DNA of 64,000 nucleotides from a virus. The notes under the pieces were generated by a model, which was not told the origin of the DNA, made no database searches, and saw only the letters and a program-made list of their open reading frames with translations. Within the stretch, counting starts at the first letter, position 1. Each line of letters starts with the position of its first letter. This document shows positions 52,715-61,124 of this stretch, in pieces. The position numbers and the translations under genes were made by a program. The stretch is taken from positions 52,632 through 116,631 of the IMG/VR virus record IMGVR_UViG_3300027746_000697. One strand, written 5' to 3'.

Positions 52715-53996
52715 AACAATACTCTAACCAAGATATCATCTCGGGGAAAATTTCTCTAGCATTTAAATTCCGTTGCGTTATTATATTAGTTTCCCAACAA
52801 GCAAACTGTTGTAAATCTGCTGTAGTATGTTTTCCAAAACTATTACCAATGCCTTTTAAAAAGGCAATATAGTGATTCCATTCCGGCGCATCAGTTTCAA
52901 TCCACAAACACACTTCATCTATGTATATATTAAAATCCGGAGTTAGCATCCACGGCGCAAGTTGCCCTGGGGAAACAATACTAGTTCGAATTAGATCTAC
53001 GTCAATGTTATGTTTATCCGATAATCTTTTAATCCATTTTAATAAATCTAAACAACTGGTAATACTCATAGCTGAATGAGTGATACTAAATCTAATTTCA
53101 CTTGCACCTGATTTAGAAAATTCTAAAATTTTATCTACGTTACTGGAAAATCTATCCCAGTTTAAATTAGTTCTTATGTACTCTGCTTTATTTCCGTATC
53201 CTTCTATGCTAATATGAAATTGTATAGATACTACGTCATTCAATTCTTTTATTTTTTCAAACCACTTAGTTAAATATTTTTCAGGAGTGTTACCATTTGT
53301 AAGAATAACCAACTCAGGTTTAACATTAAATTTATTTGGATTAGATTTTATTAACGGAATAAACTTGTCTATAAAATTATAAAATTCTGGTTGTATAAGA
53401 GGTTCCCCTCCTAAAATATAATATTGTAATAGCGTATTGGTACCATCTTCCTCAAGCCATTTCCAAAAAGCATCTTCAAACCCTGCAGGCGCAGTGTTTT
53501 GTTTTTTAGATGTAACATTAAATTTTTTATCTTCAGCTTCCCATTGAGAACTAAATGCACTACTACAATATATACATTTTAAATCACACGTATTATTAAA
53601 TGCAATTTCTATCATAGTTGGCATGGGTGTCAAATTGTTGGTAATTTCAGGAAACCGATCCTTGTGCATTTTATAATACGGTTCGGGCAATCTGCAACTG
53701 CGAACATTTTTAGATTCGCTATTCCAACAATTTTGGCATTCTGGATTTTTTATGTTGTTTAATTTGTCTTGCCTGGTATTGATTTCATATTCGCTGTTAG
53801 TGAATACATCTTTACCATATTTAGAAATATCATCACTGGTAATATACCTATGGGGAACATTGTGACACCCTTTAACAACTCCTTCTCCCAAGTGAACATA
53901 CAGGTAAATCCACTTCATAGCACACATAGCGGCATTATCAAACTCTTTTTCAAGTTTGGGAAATGTTTTTATGTAATCTCTAAAAGTTATTTGCAT
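52704..53996 (-). CDS. Radical SAM protein (Twitch type)
   Basis: 430 residues. N-terminal cysteines (CAMKWIYLYVHLGEGVVKGC; PECQNCWNSE) as auxiliary site; core EIAFNNTCDLKCIYCSSAFS near residue 134; YYILGGEPLIQPEF (G-G-E-P); SIQFHISIEGYGNKAEYIRT. Same architecture as 47923. Start overlaps the stop of 53987. Most likely a peptide- or protein-modifying enzyme. Confidence 0.9.
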   Translation of the reverse strand: MQITFRDYIKTFPKLEKEFDNAAMCAMKWIYLYVHLGEGVVKGCHNVPHRYITSDDISKYGKDVFTNSEYEINTRQDKLNNIKNPECQNCWNSESKNVRSCRLPEPYYKMHKDRFPEITNNLTPMPTMIEIAFNNTCDLKCIYCSSAFSSQWEAEDKKFNVTSKKQNTAPAGFEDAFWKWLEEDGTNTLLQYYILGGEPLIQPEFYNFIDKFIPLIKSNPNKFNVKPELVILTNGNTPEKYLTKWFEKIKELNDVVSIQFHISIEGYGNKAEYIRTNLNWDRFSSNVDKILEFSKSGASEIRFSITHSAMSITSCLDLLKWIKRLSDKHNIDVDLIRTSIVSPGQLAPWMLTPDFNIYIDEVCLWIETDAPEWNHYIAFLKGIGNSFGKHTTADLQQFACWETNIITQRNLNAREIFPEMISWLEYCYEN

Positions 53997-54958
53997 TTTG
54001 GTATCTTTGAATCTGCACTACTAACACAACTAGGTGTAGTACAGCGTTTAGGTTCTGTAAATAAATCAAAGCTGTCTAGCGTACCTAATGGCACATCGTG
54101 ACAACTGTAACTTCTTTTAACCTCATTACCTCTTATTATAACACTTTGATAGCCAGCATTGCAAGACCAGTTGGTGAATTTATTGAAACCAAACGCATTG
54201 AATCTTTCGGCTTGATCAAACAAATATTCGTTATTGTCTGCATCGTATAATGCTATTTGATAAGCGTCTTCTCCGTTTGCACGTTGTGGAAACCCTGTTT
54301 GCATTTTGTATATCATATCCTCAGTGTAGCCCGCTACTACCGCACTCGCTGTAGGATCGCTTTGGGGCTTTAATGTGACATTAATGCCGCGTTTATGGAA
54401 TCGTTCCATGCGAGCATACAACTCGTCAAACTTTTCAGGAACCATTACTTGATTGATTGTAACATGTACAAGTTCGTATTGTAACTGTAAACATTTGTCG
54501 CCAAACTCTTGCTCCTTGGCAAACTCATCGTGAAAGCTGGCTGTAATGCTTCTACGCTGTAATAATGCAGTATTGGCACACCAGGTATTCCACCATTTTG
54601 ATCCGGGACTCAAATTAGTGGTCATATGTATACTTTGATAAGGGCTTTCAGTTTCGTCTAAGTGTTTTATTAATTCTGGAAATTGTTTGTATGCTGTGGG
54701 CTCGCCCCCGCTGAAGCTCCAGTGGAACTGATCAAATCCATTGGCTCGTGCTTGACGCTTGATTTCGTCTACTGTAGATTTATATACTTCAAGTGGTTGG
54801 TGGTCCAACTTGTCACTGCGGGCATATGGCCAACAGTAACTACAATTATAATTGCAAAATCTACCCAAAATCCAACTGGTGGAAAATAATGGTTTGGTTA
54901 ACATTGTGCGTTGTCCAAACCGCACAATATGTTCGAATGGAATATCTGTAAAGTTCAT
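53987..54958 (-). CDS. Radical SAM protein
   Basis: 323 residues. Core SWILGRFCNYNCSYCWPYAR near residue 30, WSFSGGEPTAYKQF, SITASFHDEFAKEQEF; C-terminal cysteines NWSCNAGYQSVIIRG, SYSCHD, RCTTPSCVSS. First gene of the leftward operon that runs to 47923. Upstream is TTAAATA, a weak late-type motif. Belongs with 44266 and 50197 in one sub-family. Confidence 0.9.
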   Translation of the reverse strand: MNFTDIPFEHIVRFGQRTMLTKPLFSTSWILGRFCNYNCSYCWPYARSDKLDHQPLEVYKSTVDEIKRQARANGFDQFHWSFSGGEPTAYKQFPELIKHLDETESPYQSIHMTTNLSPGSKWWNTWCANTALLQRRSITASFHDEFAKEQEFGDKCLQLQYELVHVTINQVMVPEKFDELYARMERFHKRGINVTLKPQSDPTASAVVAGYTEDMIYKMQTGFPQRANGEDAYQIALYDADNNEYLFDQAERFNAFGFNKFTNWSCNAGYQSVIIRGNEVKRSYSCHDVPLGTLDSFDLFTEPKRCTTPSCVSSADSKIPKCK

Positions 54959-55015
54959 TGCGTATATTTAACCGCTATATCGTTAGCCAAAAAATTATAA
55001 GGTCACCAAAAGCAT

Positions 55016-55044
55016 TTGACTTTGATACAGAATGACTATATAAT
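55016..55044 (+). promoter_or_regulatory. sigma70 promoter
   Basis: TTGACT, 17 bases, TATAAT. The predicted start is the first base of the tRNA-like gene at 55051. Confidence 0.8.
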
Positions 55045-55050
55045 TACATT

Positions 55051-55146
55051 GTGGATGTGAGTGGAATATGGTAGACCTCCAGCTTGCTGGGAACAGGGCT
55101 AGGCTATTAGCTGCCTTTGTAGGTTCGAATCCTACCATCCGCACCA
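55051..55146 (+). tRNA. Class II tRNA-like gene, anticodon unclear
   Basis: Acceptor GTGGATG/CATCCGC, Leu-type D-arm GAGTGGAATATGGTAGAC, T-arm GTAGGTTCGAATCCTAC, CCA encoded. The anticodon region CTCCAGCTTGCTGGGA folds into a long stem with a four-base loop rather than a seven-base loop, and a second stem GCTA/TAGC follows. May be an unusual Leu tRNA or a tRNA mimic. Confidence 0.6.
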
Positions 55147-55177
55147 TTTTTAATTACACACACAGAAAGAGGCAAGT

Positions 55178-55516
55178 ATGAAAAAGGCACTGGTAATATT
55201 GTTAATGTTTGCAGGAACAGTTCATGCCACCGAACGGTTCTCAACAGATGCTAATTTTGTTAGTACTAGTACCATCAAGTGGGTACAAGTTAGTAATGTT
55301 TTTGAAGCATGTGACACTGAAAGTAAGAAACGTGGTAATGGTGGGTTCGCCAGACTAGGTGCGGGTCAAAAAATGGACGGCTGTTCTTTTTGGTCAAGAA
55401 CTGATGCATCCAATCCAAACGCAAATATTTGCACTATAATTACTGCAAGAACAACAGATCACGAAACTGTAGGTCACGAAGTACGTCATTGTTTTCAAGG
55501 CAATTTTCATAAATGA
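55178..55516 (+). CDS. Secreted 112-residue protein
   Basis: Signal peptide MKKALVILLMFAGTVHA, cut before TERFSTD. The mature part has four cysteines (ACDTESK, DGCSFW, ICTII, RHCFQG) and a C-terminal TTDHETVGHEVRHCFQGNFH whose HE-x-x-H-like H-E-V-R-H suggests a metal or zincin-like site. No family recognised. Ribosome site AAAGAGG. Overlaps the next gene by ATGA. Confidence 0.7.
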   Translation: MKKALVILLMFAGTVHATERFSTDANFVSTSTIKWVQVSNVFEACDTESKKRGNGGFARLGAGQKMDGCSFWSRTDASNPNANICTIITARTTDHETVGHEVRHCFQGNFHK

Positions 55517-56067
55517 AAAAAGTAAACAGTAGTCCAGAACGGAATACCTTTCAAAAGGAAGGGTATATCAAGCGCCAGGAAGAGCAAGGGTTAGAACCTC
55601 TTGAAGAATATATTGCAATGTTCGAAACCTGGAAGCAACAAGATGAAGCGAATCTTGTTGATACAAAATGGCAAAAGAACAACATGGAGTACGATCTCCG
55701 TTGCAGTAAAGAGTTATGCGATAAAGTTAAAGAAAGTGACAACTATGCACAAAACTTGTATGCCGCAATGTGTAACATGGATTGGCAAAGTAGAGAGTTT
55801 TGGCAGGAAATGAAAGGCGAAACTTGGAGTTGCAGTTGGCGCCATGCTGGTGGTATAATTGCTGACATGCGAGAAGAAGGCGACTACATTGATTGGTATT
55901 GTAGTGGCATTGGTAATGAAGAATACGGAAACGGATTGGACGGTACAGTGCCGGACGTTACTGATGGCCGTGATTATGTGCCAGAAGGTGTAGTAACTGA
56001 AGAAATTGAATTGGACTTAAACCAGTTGGGTTGGCGGCCAGTTCCTTATACTGATGAAAAACTATAA
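55513..56067 (+). CDS. Unknown 184-residue acidic protein
   Basis: Starts MKKVNSSPERNTFQKEGYIK. Largely helical and charged in the first 110 residues; the middle WSCSWRHAGGIIADMREEGD plus YIDWYCSG is a conserved-looking aromatic segment seen in small proteins of T4-like phages. The end is acidic. Role unknown. Coupled to genes on both sides. Confidence 0.65.
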   Translation: MKKVNSSPERNTFQKEGYIKRQEEQGLEPLEEYIAMFETWKQQDEANLVDTKWQKNNMEYDLRCSKELCDKVKESDNYAQNLYAAMCNMDWQSREFWQEMKGETWSCSWRHAGGIIADMREEGDYIDWYCSGIGNEEYGNGLDGTVPDVTDGRDYVPEGVVTEEIELDLNQLGWRPVPYTDEKL

Positions 56068-56080
56068 AGTAAATACTGTT

Positions 56081-56251
56081 ATGGAAAAACTAACATTTTT
56101 AGCAGAAGAGATTTTTGAAGACATCCCTGGAGATCCGGACAATGTCATGATGAAGATCCCTCCAGAGATTCTTGAACGTAATGGATGGAAGGAAGGAGAT
56201 ACTTTGAATATTAAAGTTGAGGACGGCGCCATTGTAATTTCTAAAGTATGA
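56081..56251 (+). CDS. SpoVT/AbrB-type (MazE-like) small protein
   Basis: 56 residues from ATG 56081 (an upstream in-frame ATG at 56054 overlaps the previous gene). [20 protein letters not shown] followed by [13 protein letters not shown] is the swapped-hairpin AbrB/MazE DNA-binding fold. No toxin gene is adjacent, so a transcription regulator is more likely than an antitoxin. Immediately followed by IF-1. Confidence 0.75.
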   Translation: MEKLTFLAEEIFEDIPGDPDNVMMKIPPEILERNGWKEGDTLNIKVEDGAIVISKV

Positions 56252-56466
56252 GTAAAGAAGACATTATTGAATTAACTGGAGTAGTTGAGGAAGTATTGCC
56301 TGCAAGCATGTTTAGAGTCAAGGTAGACAACATGCCTCATATTTTACTTTGCTACATGGGTGGCAAGCTGAAACAGCATAAGATTAGGATCATTTTAGGC
56401 GACAAAGTGAAACTTGAAGTTAGCCCATATGACTTAACCAAAGGAAGAATTATATTTAGGTTATAG
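56248..56466 (+). CDS. infA: Translation initiation factor IF-1
   Basis: 72 residues, exactly the family length. [20 protein letters not shown] parallels the E. coli start [20 protein letters not shown], and the end [20 protein letters not shown] matches [20 protein letters not shown]. The S1-like OB fold binds the ribosomal A site during initiation. The middle ([20 protein letters not shown]) is slightly divergent. With the phage initiator tRNA it suggests control of translation initiation. Overlaps the AbrB-like gene by four bases. Confidence 0.93.
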   Translation: MSKEDIIELTGVVEEVLPASMFRVKVDNMPHILLCYMGGKLKQHKIRIILGDKVKLEVSPYDLTKGRIIFRL

Positions 56467-56467
56467 T

Positions 56468-57136
56468 ATGAACACAGTGATGGAAACGGTTGGTGCTGTT
56501 TGCAATCAAGTTAGAAGTAAAAGTAAACACGGCTCCAGTTTCCAAAACTTGTTAGTGTTAGTTCGAAGAGAATTTCGTCTTGCAGATTTTAATTTAAAAA
56601 TTAAATCCACCAGAGATAAAACACTGGGCCCAGAAGAATTCTACGTCAATGCATATTATGATGCTGAAGACGACCAAAACAAAGAAACCCCCATAGAAGT
56701 TGTGGTGCATCATAATTTTGATAATACTGTGTTGTGGGATCCATTACACACTACAGATTTTTTGATTCAGATATTTGATGCCACTGTACACGAATTCAAA
56801 CATCAAAGACAAAGCGTCAAACGTAAGTATCGCATCTATTCAGATTACATCAAACAACCCTACAAAGACTATTTAGAAGAAGACGACGAGATTGATGCCT
56901 ATGCATTTAGCATTGCTGTTGAACTGTGTCGTACTTTGGGCAAGTATCGTGCGTTGCGTTATATGCACAAAATGTCAGCACTGGCCAAATTAAAATTCAA
57001 TGGCAAATATGTTAGCCCCTGTTTGGCTTCTTATTTTGGACAGTTTGGAGATTTAACCAATCCAATAATTAGGCGTTTAACCAAAAAAGTATATGTGCGA
57101 TTACAAAAGATTGACACGGATGCGGTTTTCGTGTAG
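56468..57136 (+). CDS. HEXXH metalloprotease-like protein
   Basis: 222 residues. ATVHEFKHQRQSVKRKYRIY near residue 105 carries H-E-F-K-H, a zincin motif; LEEDDEIDAYAFSIAVEL, 30 residues later, could give the third ligand Glu. No signal peptide. Such compact zincins occur in phages without known substrate. A promoter for the next gene lies in its last codons. Confidence 0.72.
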   Translation: MNTVMETVGAVCNQVRSKSKHGSSFQNLLVLVRREFRLADFNLKIKSTRDKTLGPEEFYVNAYYDAEDDQNKETPIEVVVHHNFDNTVLWDPLHTTDFLIQIFDATVHEFKHQRQSVKRKYRIYSDYIKQPYKDYLEEDDEIDAYAFSIAVELCRTLGKYRALRYMHKMSALAKLKFNGKYVSPCLASYFGQFGDLTNPIIRRLTKKVYVRLQKIDTDAVFV

Positions 57137-57139
57137 AAT
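57111..57139 (+). promoter_or_regulatory. sigma70-type promoter
   Basis: TTGACA, 17 bases, TAGAAT across the stop codon of the zincin-like gene; 33 bases before ATG 57173. Confidence 0.65.
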
Positions 57140-57172
57140 ACAAAGTATATTAACTCACACACAGAGAGCGAA

Positions 57173-57862
57173 ATGTCCAAAAAAGAGTTTCCAACCCAAC
57201 AAGTTCTAGAGCTGGCTTGTGCGGCACAACGAGTAAATGGTGCTTACATCAAAGAAACCGAATCTGTTTATGCAGACGGAGTGTACATGTACACCAAAGA
57301 AACCAACAAGATGCTGATGCTTTGCACCTTAGATCCAGCTATTTGGACAGCTGATCCAACAGCCGCTCCAATGCCACTTCGAGTCATGCCTGAGGATACT
57401 GCACAAGCAGAAGAAATCCGCAAGCACTTTCGAAAATTCTTGTTCAGTGCTATCGAAGGCGAAAATGATTTCCAGACCAGCATCAACACTATCCTTAGCG
57501 GAGAAACAGTCAAACAAAACCAATTTGGTTATGTGGCCTGCTTGCCCAGTGTTTATGGAAGAGACGTTGCACAAACCAAAGTCAAACGAGCCGCAAGGTC
57601 AGTTGAAGAAGGATACTTGGCGGACATTGGCAGTAACGTTAAAGACTTAGATGCAGAAATAATTTCATCAGTTAAGTCAAAAAACTTTGAAGGCTGGAAT
57701 ATAGATGCTATAATTAACAATAGGATGGCGTCTTGGCTTAACAAAACTAACCTTAACACGGGAGCATGTGTTGTAGTCAAGGCCAAAGTTAAAGATCATT
57801 CTAAGCATTGGAAGCACGGTAACGACGTAACTAGACTTAATTATGTAAAGGCGGCACAATGA
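57173..57862 (+). CDS. Unknown 229-residue protein
   Basis: Starts MSKKEFPTQQVLELACAAQR. Mixed helical protein with IRKHFRKFLFSAIEGENDFQ in the middle and a basic C-terminal SWLNKTNLNTGACVVVKAKV part. Own promoter and AGAGCG ribosome site. Possibly a phage DNA-metabolism accessory protein, but no motif supports this. Overlaps the next gene by four bases. Confidence 0.65.
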   Translation: MSKKEFPTQQVLELACAAQRVNGAYIKETESVYADGVYMYTKETNKMLMLCTLDPAIWTADPTAAPMPLRVMPEDTAQAEEIRKHFRKFLFSAIEGENDFQTSINTILSGETVKQNQFGYVACLPSVYGRDVAQTKVKRAARSVEEGYLADIGSNVKDLDAEIISSVKSKNFEGWNIDAIINNRMASWLNKTNLNTGACVVVKAKVKDHSKHWKHGNDVTRLNYVKAAQ

Positions 57863-58077
57863 CATATTCTTGGATTTTAATCATAGCAATGTATAGCCCT
57901 GCTGGAGACTTCATGGGGAAGAATACTGTGGGTTTCAATAGTCAAAAAGAATGCGAAGCAGTAAAAGTACAATTGGCTAATTTAGATCATCCTATGAAAG
58001 TAAGTCATAAGGGATTATGTGTAACTCGGGACCACTGGGAAGGTAAAAAGAAAATGCCTGGTGTACATTTGGATTAA
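57859..58077 (+). CDS. Unknown 72-residue, probably exported protein
   Basis: MTYSWILIIAMYSPAGDFMG start with a short hydrophobic stretch, then GFNSQKECEAVKVQL and LCVTRDH with two cysteines that could form a disulfide. Similar small two-cysteine proteins are frequent in T4-like phages. Start overlaps the preceding stop. Confidence 0.6.
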   Translation: MTYSWILIIAMYSPAGDFMGKNTVGFNSQKECEAVKVQLANLDHPMKVSHKGLCVTRDHWEGKKKMPGVHLD

Positions 58078-58079
58078 TT

Positions 58080-58247
58080 ATGAAAATTAAATTTGATAAA
58101 AATACCATGCCAGACGAACTGTACAATTCATTGCTACAACATTTTGTAAATGAAGCAGTTGGACTTGGTGTAGAGGTTGATAAATTTACTCAGTTTAACA
58201 ACTGGGTAGTCGAATGTGAGTGCGACTCCAAAGAAGCAGTTCATTAG
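58080..58247 (+). CDS. Unknown 55-residue protein
   Basis: ATG 58080 is formed two bases after the preceding stop codon. MKIKFDKNTMPDELYNSLLQ then a helix and CECDSKEAVH. Acidic, soluble. No family recognised; coding is supported by tight spacing in the operon. Confidence 0.5.
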   Translation: MKIKFDKNTMPDELYNSLLQHFVNEAVGLGVEVDKFTQFNNWVVECECDSKEAVH

Positions 58248-58255
58248 GAAAATAT

Positions 58256-58870
58256 ATGAAACAAGAACTAGATAAATTGTTGTGCGAAAAGTATCCCAAG
58301 ATGATGATTAACCGTCACAAGCCCATGATGGAAACTTGTATGTGTTGGGGGTTTGAATGTGGAGATGGGTGGTTCAATATCCTTGACCAACTTATGGGCA
58401 ATATTCAACATCACATCGACTGGAAAGAAAAACAGCGCAAGTGGACTATGGAATATAACGAAATGGCCGCACAGGCCAAGGCTGGAAACTTTGAACTGTT
58501 TGAAGAAACTATGAAAGCTCAGCCTGATGACGAGTACAAAGAAAAACGACTAGGAGAAATTGTTGCTGGAGATTTTAGAGAAGTTCCAGAATCGATTCCC
58601 CAAGTGACCTTGGACCAAATCAAAGAAAAATTTGGTACACTGAGATTTTATTACTCGGGTGGTGATGATGTAATTGACGGCATGGTACGTATGGCAGAAA
58701 GCATGACTGAAGTTACCTGTGAAGAATGTGGTAACGTTGGTGAACGTCGAGGTGGTGGATGGGTGCATACATATTGTACACCATGTGAAGAAGCACGTGA
58801 ACTAGCACGGCAAAAGGCAAACGAAGAATACGAATTTAAAAAAATACTCAAAGAAGGAAACGAACAATGA
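58256..58870 (+). CDS. Zinc-ribbon protein of a phage-typical family
   Basis: 204 residues from ATG 58256 (an ATG at 58220 lies in the preceding gene). QVTLDQIKEKFGTLRFYYSG, then a ribbon CEECGNVGERRGGGWVHTYC plus TPCEE, a combination I recognise as recurring in T4-like phages and some prophages; function not known. N-terminal CMCWGFECGDGWFNI is also characteristic. The zinc ribbon may bind nucleic acid. Confidence 0.72.
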   Translation: MKQELDKLLCEKYPKMMINRHKPMMETCMCWGFECGDGWFNILDQLMGNIQHHIDWKEKQRKWTMEYNEMAAQAKAGNFELFEETMKAQPDDEYKEKRLGEIVAGDFREVPESIPQVTLDQIKEKFGTLRFYYSGGDDVIDGMVRMAESMTEVTCEECGNVGERRGGGWVHTYCTPCEEARELARQKANEEYEFKKILKEGNEQ

Positions 58871-59043
58871 TGGAAAAGTTTTTTGAATGGTTTGGTCGGC
58901 ACCGTGAGCCGATTGGTTATACTGTGGGCGGCATCAATCTACTTAATGGCTTTGTTGGCATTATTTCAGGTAATGTGGTCAACGGTATTTGTTGGATACT
59001 GCTGGGTTCAGCTATTATTTTTGATACAAGGATGTTCAAATGA
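58867..59043 (+). CDS. 58-residue membrane protein
   Basis: MMEKFFEWFGRHREPIGYTV, then GGINLLNGFVGIISGNVVNG and a hydrophobic end: one or two membrane spans. ATG overlaps the preceding stop (ATGA at both ends). Role unknown. Confidence 0.55.
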   Translation: MMEKFFEWFGRHREPIGYTVGGINLLNGFVGIISGNVVNGICWILLGSAIIFDTRMFK

Positions 59044-59654
59044 TTACGATGAAAGAATGGATGGAATTGGTTGACTACAAAATCACCGAAGGCGGCGATT
59101 ATGGTTGGGGTTGTTATGGACCAAATAGCTATACACTGGATAGCTGGAACGGTGTTCACGGCAAGGGAGGATACAGTTTTAGTATTGTGTTCAGTACCAA
59201 GAGCCAAAAGGTCTACGAAGTCAGCATGTGTGACTATACCAATGACCGTGCCTACCGAATGATCAATCCTAAAAATGTTGAAAAGCATCGTAAGGAAGCT
59301 GAACATAGAAGTGTACTAGAAAATCAAGCATGGGATGATGTGGACTATGTGGATTTGGATGTGGTAGACGACTTTATCCAAAAGGCACTGGCCATTCGGG
59401 CGGGCGAGTCTTACGATACCCGTGTACAAGTTCCGGTTGACTTTTCGGACGAAGAACTGTTACAATATATGAAAATAGCACACGAGCGTGATATAACCTT
59501 TAACGAACTTGTTGAAGATGCATTGCGTCATGCTATTGGTGAATACGAGGCGGGCCGTCTTACTAAAGATGATGCTCAAAAATTTAAACTAGAAAGAGAA
59601 ACGGCATGGCCGTTTGAGAAAGAAGAAAGCGATGAAGATAAAGCTGGTCAGTGA
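59040..59654 (+). CDS. Unknown 204-residue protein
   Basis: MITMKEWMELVDYKITEGGD start; the N-terminal 75 residues contain GGDYGWGCYGPNSYTLDSWN and a beta segment; residues 135-180 DFSDEELLQYMKIAHERDIT then FNELVEDALRHAI form a ribbon-helix-helix-like C-terminal domain. The latter suggests DNA or protein binding. Overlaps the phosphoesterase gene by 23 bases. Confidence 0.65.
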   Translation: MITMKEWMELVDYKITEGGDYGWGCYGPNSYTLDSWNGVHGKGGYSFSIVFSTKSQKVYEVSMCDYTNDRAYRMINPKNVEKHRKEAEHRSVLENQAWDDVDYVDLDVVDDFIQKALAIRAGESYDTRVQVPVDFSDEELLQYMKIAHERDITFNELVEDALRHAIGEYEAGRLTKDDAQKFKLERETAWPFEKEESDEDKAGQ

Positions 59655-60513
59655 CCTCCACTTAGAGTTCAGTGACGTCAATATTGTTAATGATCAGAAC
59701 TATGATGTTTTGATCCTAGGTGGTGATATTTGTATTGCCCAGGATCTCCACGACCATATGGAACTGCCCAGCTACAATATGTACGGAGTCATTCCGGATC
59801 TGAGTCGTAAGCAAGAGCGTGTTCAACGGTTCCGTGATTTCTTCAAGCGTTGTAGTTTTCAGTTTCCACATGTAATTTACATTATGGGCAATCACGAATT
59901 CTATCACGGTAAGTTTTATGCTGGTATTGATTACATGCGTGACGAGTGTGCCAAGTACCCTAACTTTCATATGTTAGAACAAGATACTGTAATCATTCAA
60001 GACCGTAACAAAGAAACTGGTGAAGTGTCTGATGTGGTATTTGTGGGTGGAACACTTTGGACTGATATGAACCGTCGTGATCCATTGACCATGCATGCCA
60101 TTGAAGGTATGATGAACGACTTCCGTATCATTCGTAACGACAAGCGTAACTATGCGCCAATGAGTGCGTTGGATGTTGCCATCAGACACGACAAGACCCT
60201 GGGCTACATCAAGCATATTGTTCAGGAACACAAGGACAAGAAGTGTGTGGTGGTTGGACATCACAGTCCAAGTTTCCAAAGTGTGAATCCAATGTATGCA
60301 CATGAAACACTAATGAATGGTGGATACCACAGTGACTTGAGTGAATTTATTTTGGATCATCCACAAATTGTGTTGTGGACACACGGGCACACACATCATC
60401 CGTTTGATTATGTAATTGGTGAGACACGTATTGTATGCAACCCACGTGGCTACCAAAACGATGGTTACAGCGAAGACACTGGCTGGAACCCCGACATAGT
60501 ATTGGAAGTGTAA
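59632..60513 (+). CDS. Calcineurin-like metallophosphoesterase
   Basis: 293 residues from ATG 59632 (KIKLVSDLHLEFS). Motifs: VSDLHLE (D-x-H), LILGGDICI (G-D), IMGNHEFYH (G-N-H-E), VVVGHHSPS (G-H-H), TWTHGHTHH-like WTHGHTHHPF (G-H-x-H). Bacterial Ser/Thr-phosphatase-like or nucleotide phosphoesterase family. Different subfamily from 29831. Its TAA overlaps the ATG of the next gene. Confidence 0.92.
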   Translation: MKIKLVSDLHLEFSDVNIVNDQNYDVLILGGDICIAQDLHDHMELPSYNMYGVIPDLSRKQERVQRFRDFFKRCSFQFPHVIYIMGNHEFYHGKFYAGIDYMRDECAKYPNFHMLEQDTVIIQDRNKETGEVSDVVFVGGTLWTDMNRRDPLTMHAIEGMMNDFRIIRNDKRNYAPMSALDVAIRHDKTLGYIKHIVQEHKDKKCVVVGHHSPSFQSVNPMYAHETLMNGGYHSDLSEFILDHPQIVLWTHGHTHHPFDYVIGETRIVCNPRGYQNDGYSEDTGWNPDIVLEV

Positions 60514-61124
60514 TGCTTACAATAACAGAAATGATTCCGTTTAAAGATGCGGTATGGCTTGGAGAGCTCGACGGTGTTGATCTTGGAAAACTACTTGCAT
60601 TAGCCGAGGAGATAAAACAGGATCAACCCGTTGGAGTTTCTGTATCCAATCGGGGTGGATGGCAAAGCAATTCGTTCTGGTCGCACGACGTTGACAAATA
60701 TAAAAACTCAGATGAATTTCAAAATCTACTTAAGGTGTTATCTGGATTGATTCAAAGTGGTGTAGATCACAGTTATAAACCAGATGAACTATTTGAAATT
60801 GAGCCTGGCAACTCCTGGTTCAATTTTAATTTGATAAACAATTATAATGTAATGCACAATCATCCAGGATCGGTTTTTTCATCAGTGGTATATTTGACCG
60901 ATGATAATAGTCCATTAGTATTATCCGATGTGGGCTCTTCAAGAAATACATCAGCAGCCATAACCAAAACTGCCAATATATTCCAAACAGAATTTAAATA
61001 TAAACCAAAAAAAGGCGACTATATTATTTTTCCCAGTTGGTTTTTACACCATGTAGAACCAAACAACAACGACAATTTACGTATTAGCCTTGCAACTAAC
61101 TTCAAAATTCATACGGAGAATTAA
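60513..61124 (+). CDS. 2OG-Fe(II) oxygenase-like protein
   Basis: 203 residues from ATG 60513. NSWFNFNLINNYNVMHNHPG (H-x-H region), SSVVYLTDDN, and YIIFPSWFLHHVEPNNNDNL then RISLATNF with distal His and Arg: the 2OG-FeII_Oxy_5 (TIGR02466-like) pattern also seen at 15030. It is the only member of this group in the early-type right-hand region. Overlaps the phosphoesterase stop by one base. Confidence 0.82.
   Translation: MLTITEMIPFKDAVWLGELDGVDLGKLLALAEEIKQDQPVGVSVSNRGGWQSNSFWSHDVDKYKNSDEFQNLLKVLSGLIQSGVDHSYKPDELFEIEPGNSWFNFNLINNYNVMHNHPGSVFSSVVYLTDDNSPLVLSDVGSSRNTSAAITKTANIFQTEFKYKPKKGDYIIFPSWFLHHVEPNNNDNLRISLATNFKIHTEN

Noticed and set aside
56081-56251. MazE-type antitoxin of a toxin-antitoxin pair
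   Set aside because: The neighbours are IF-1 and an acidic helical protein; no toxin-like gene is adjacent.
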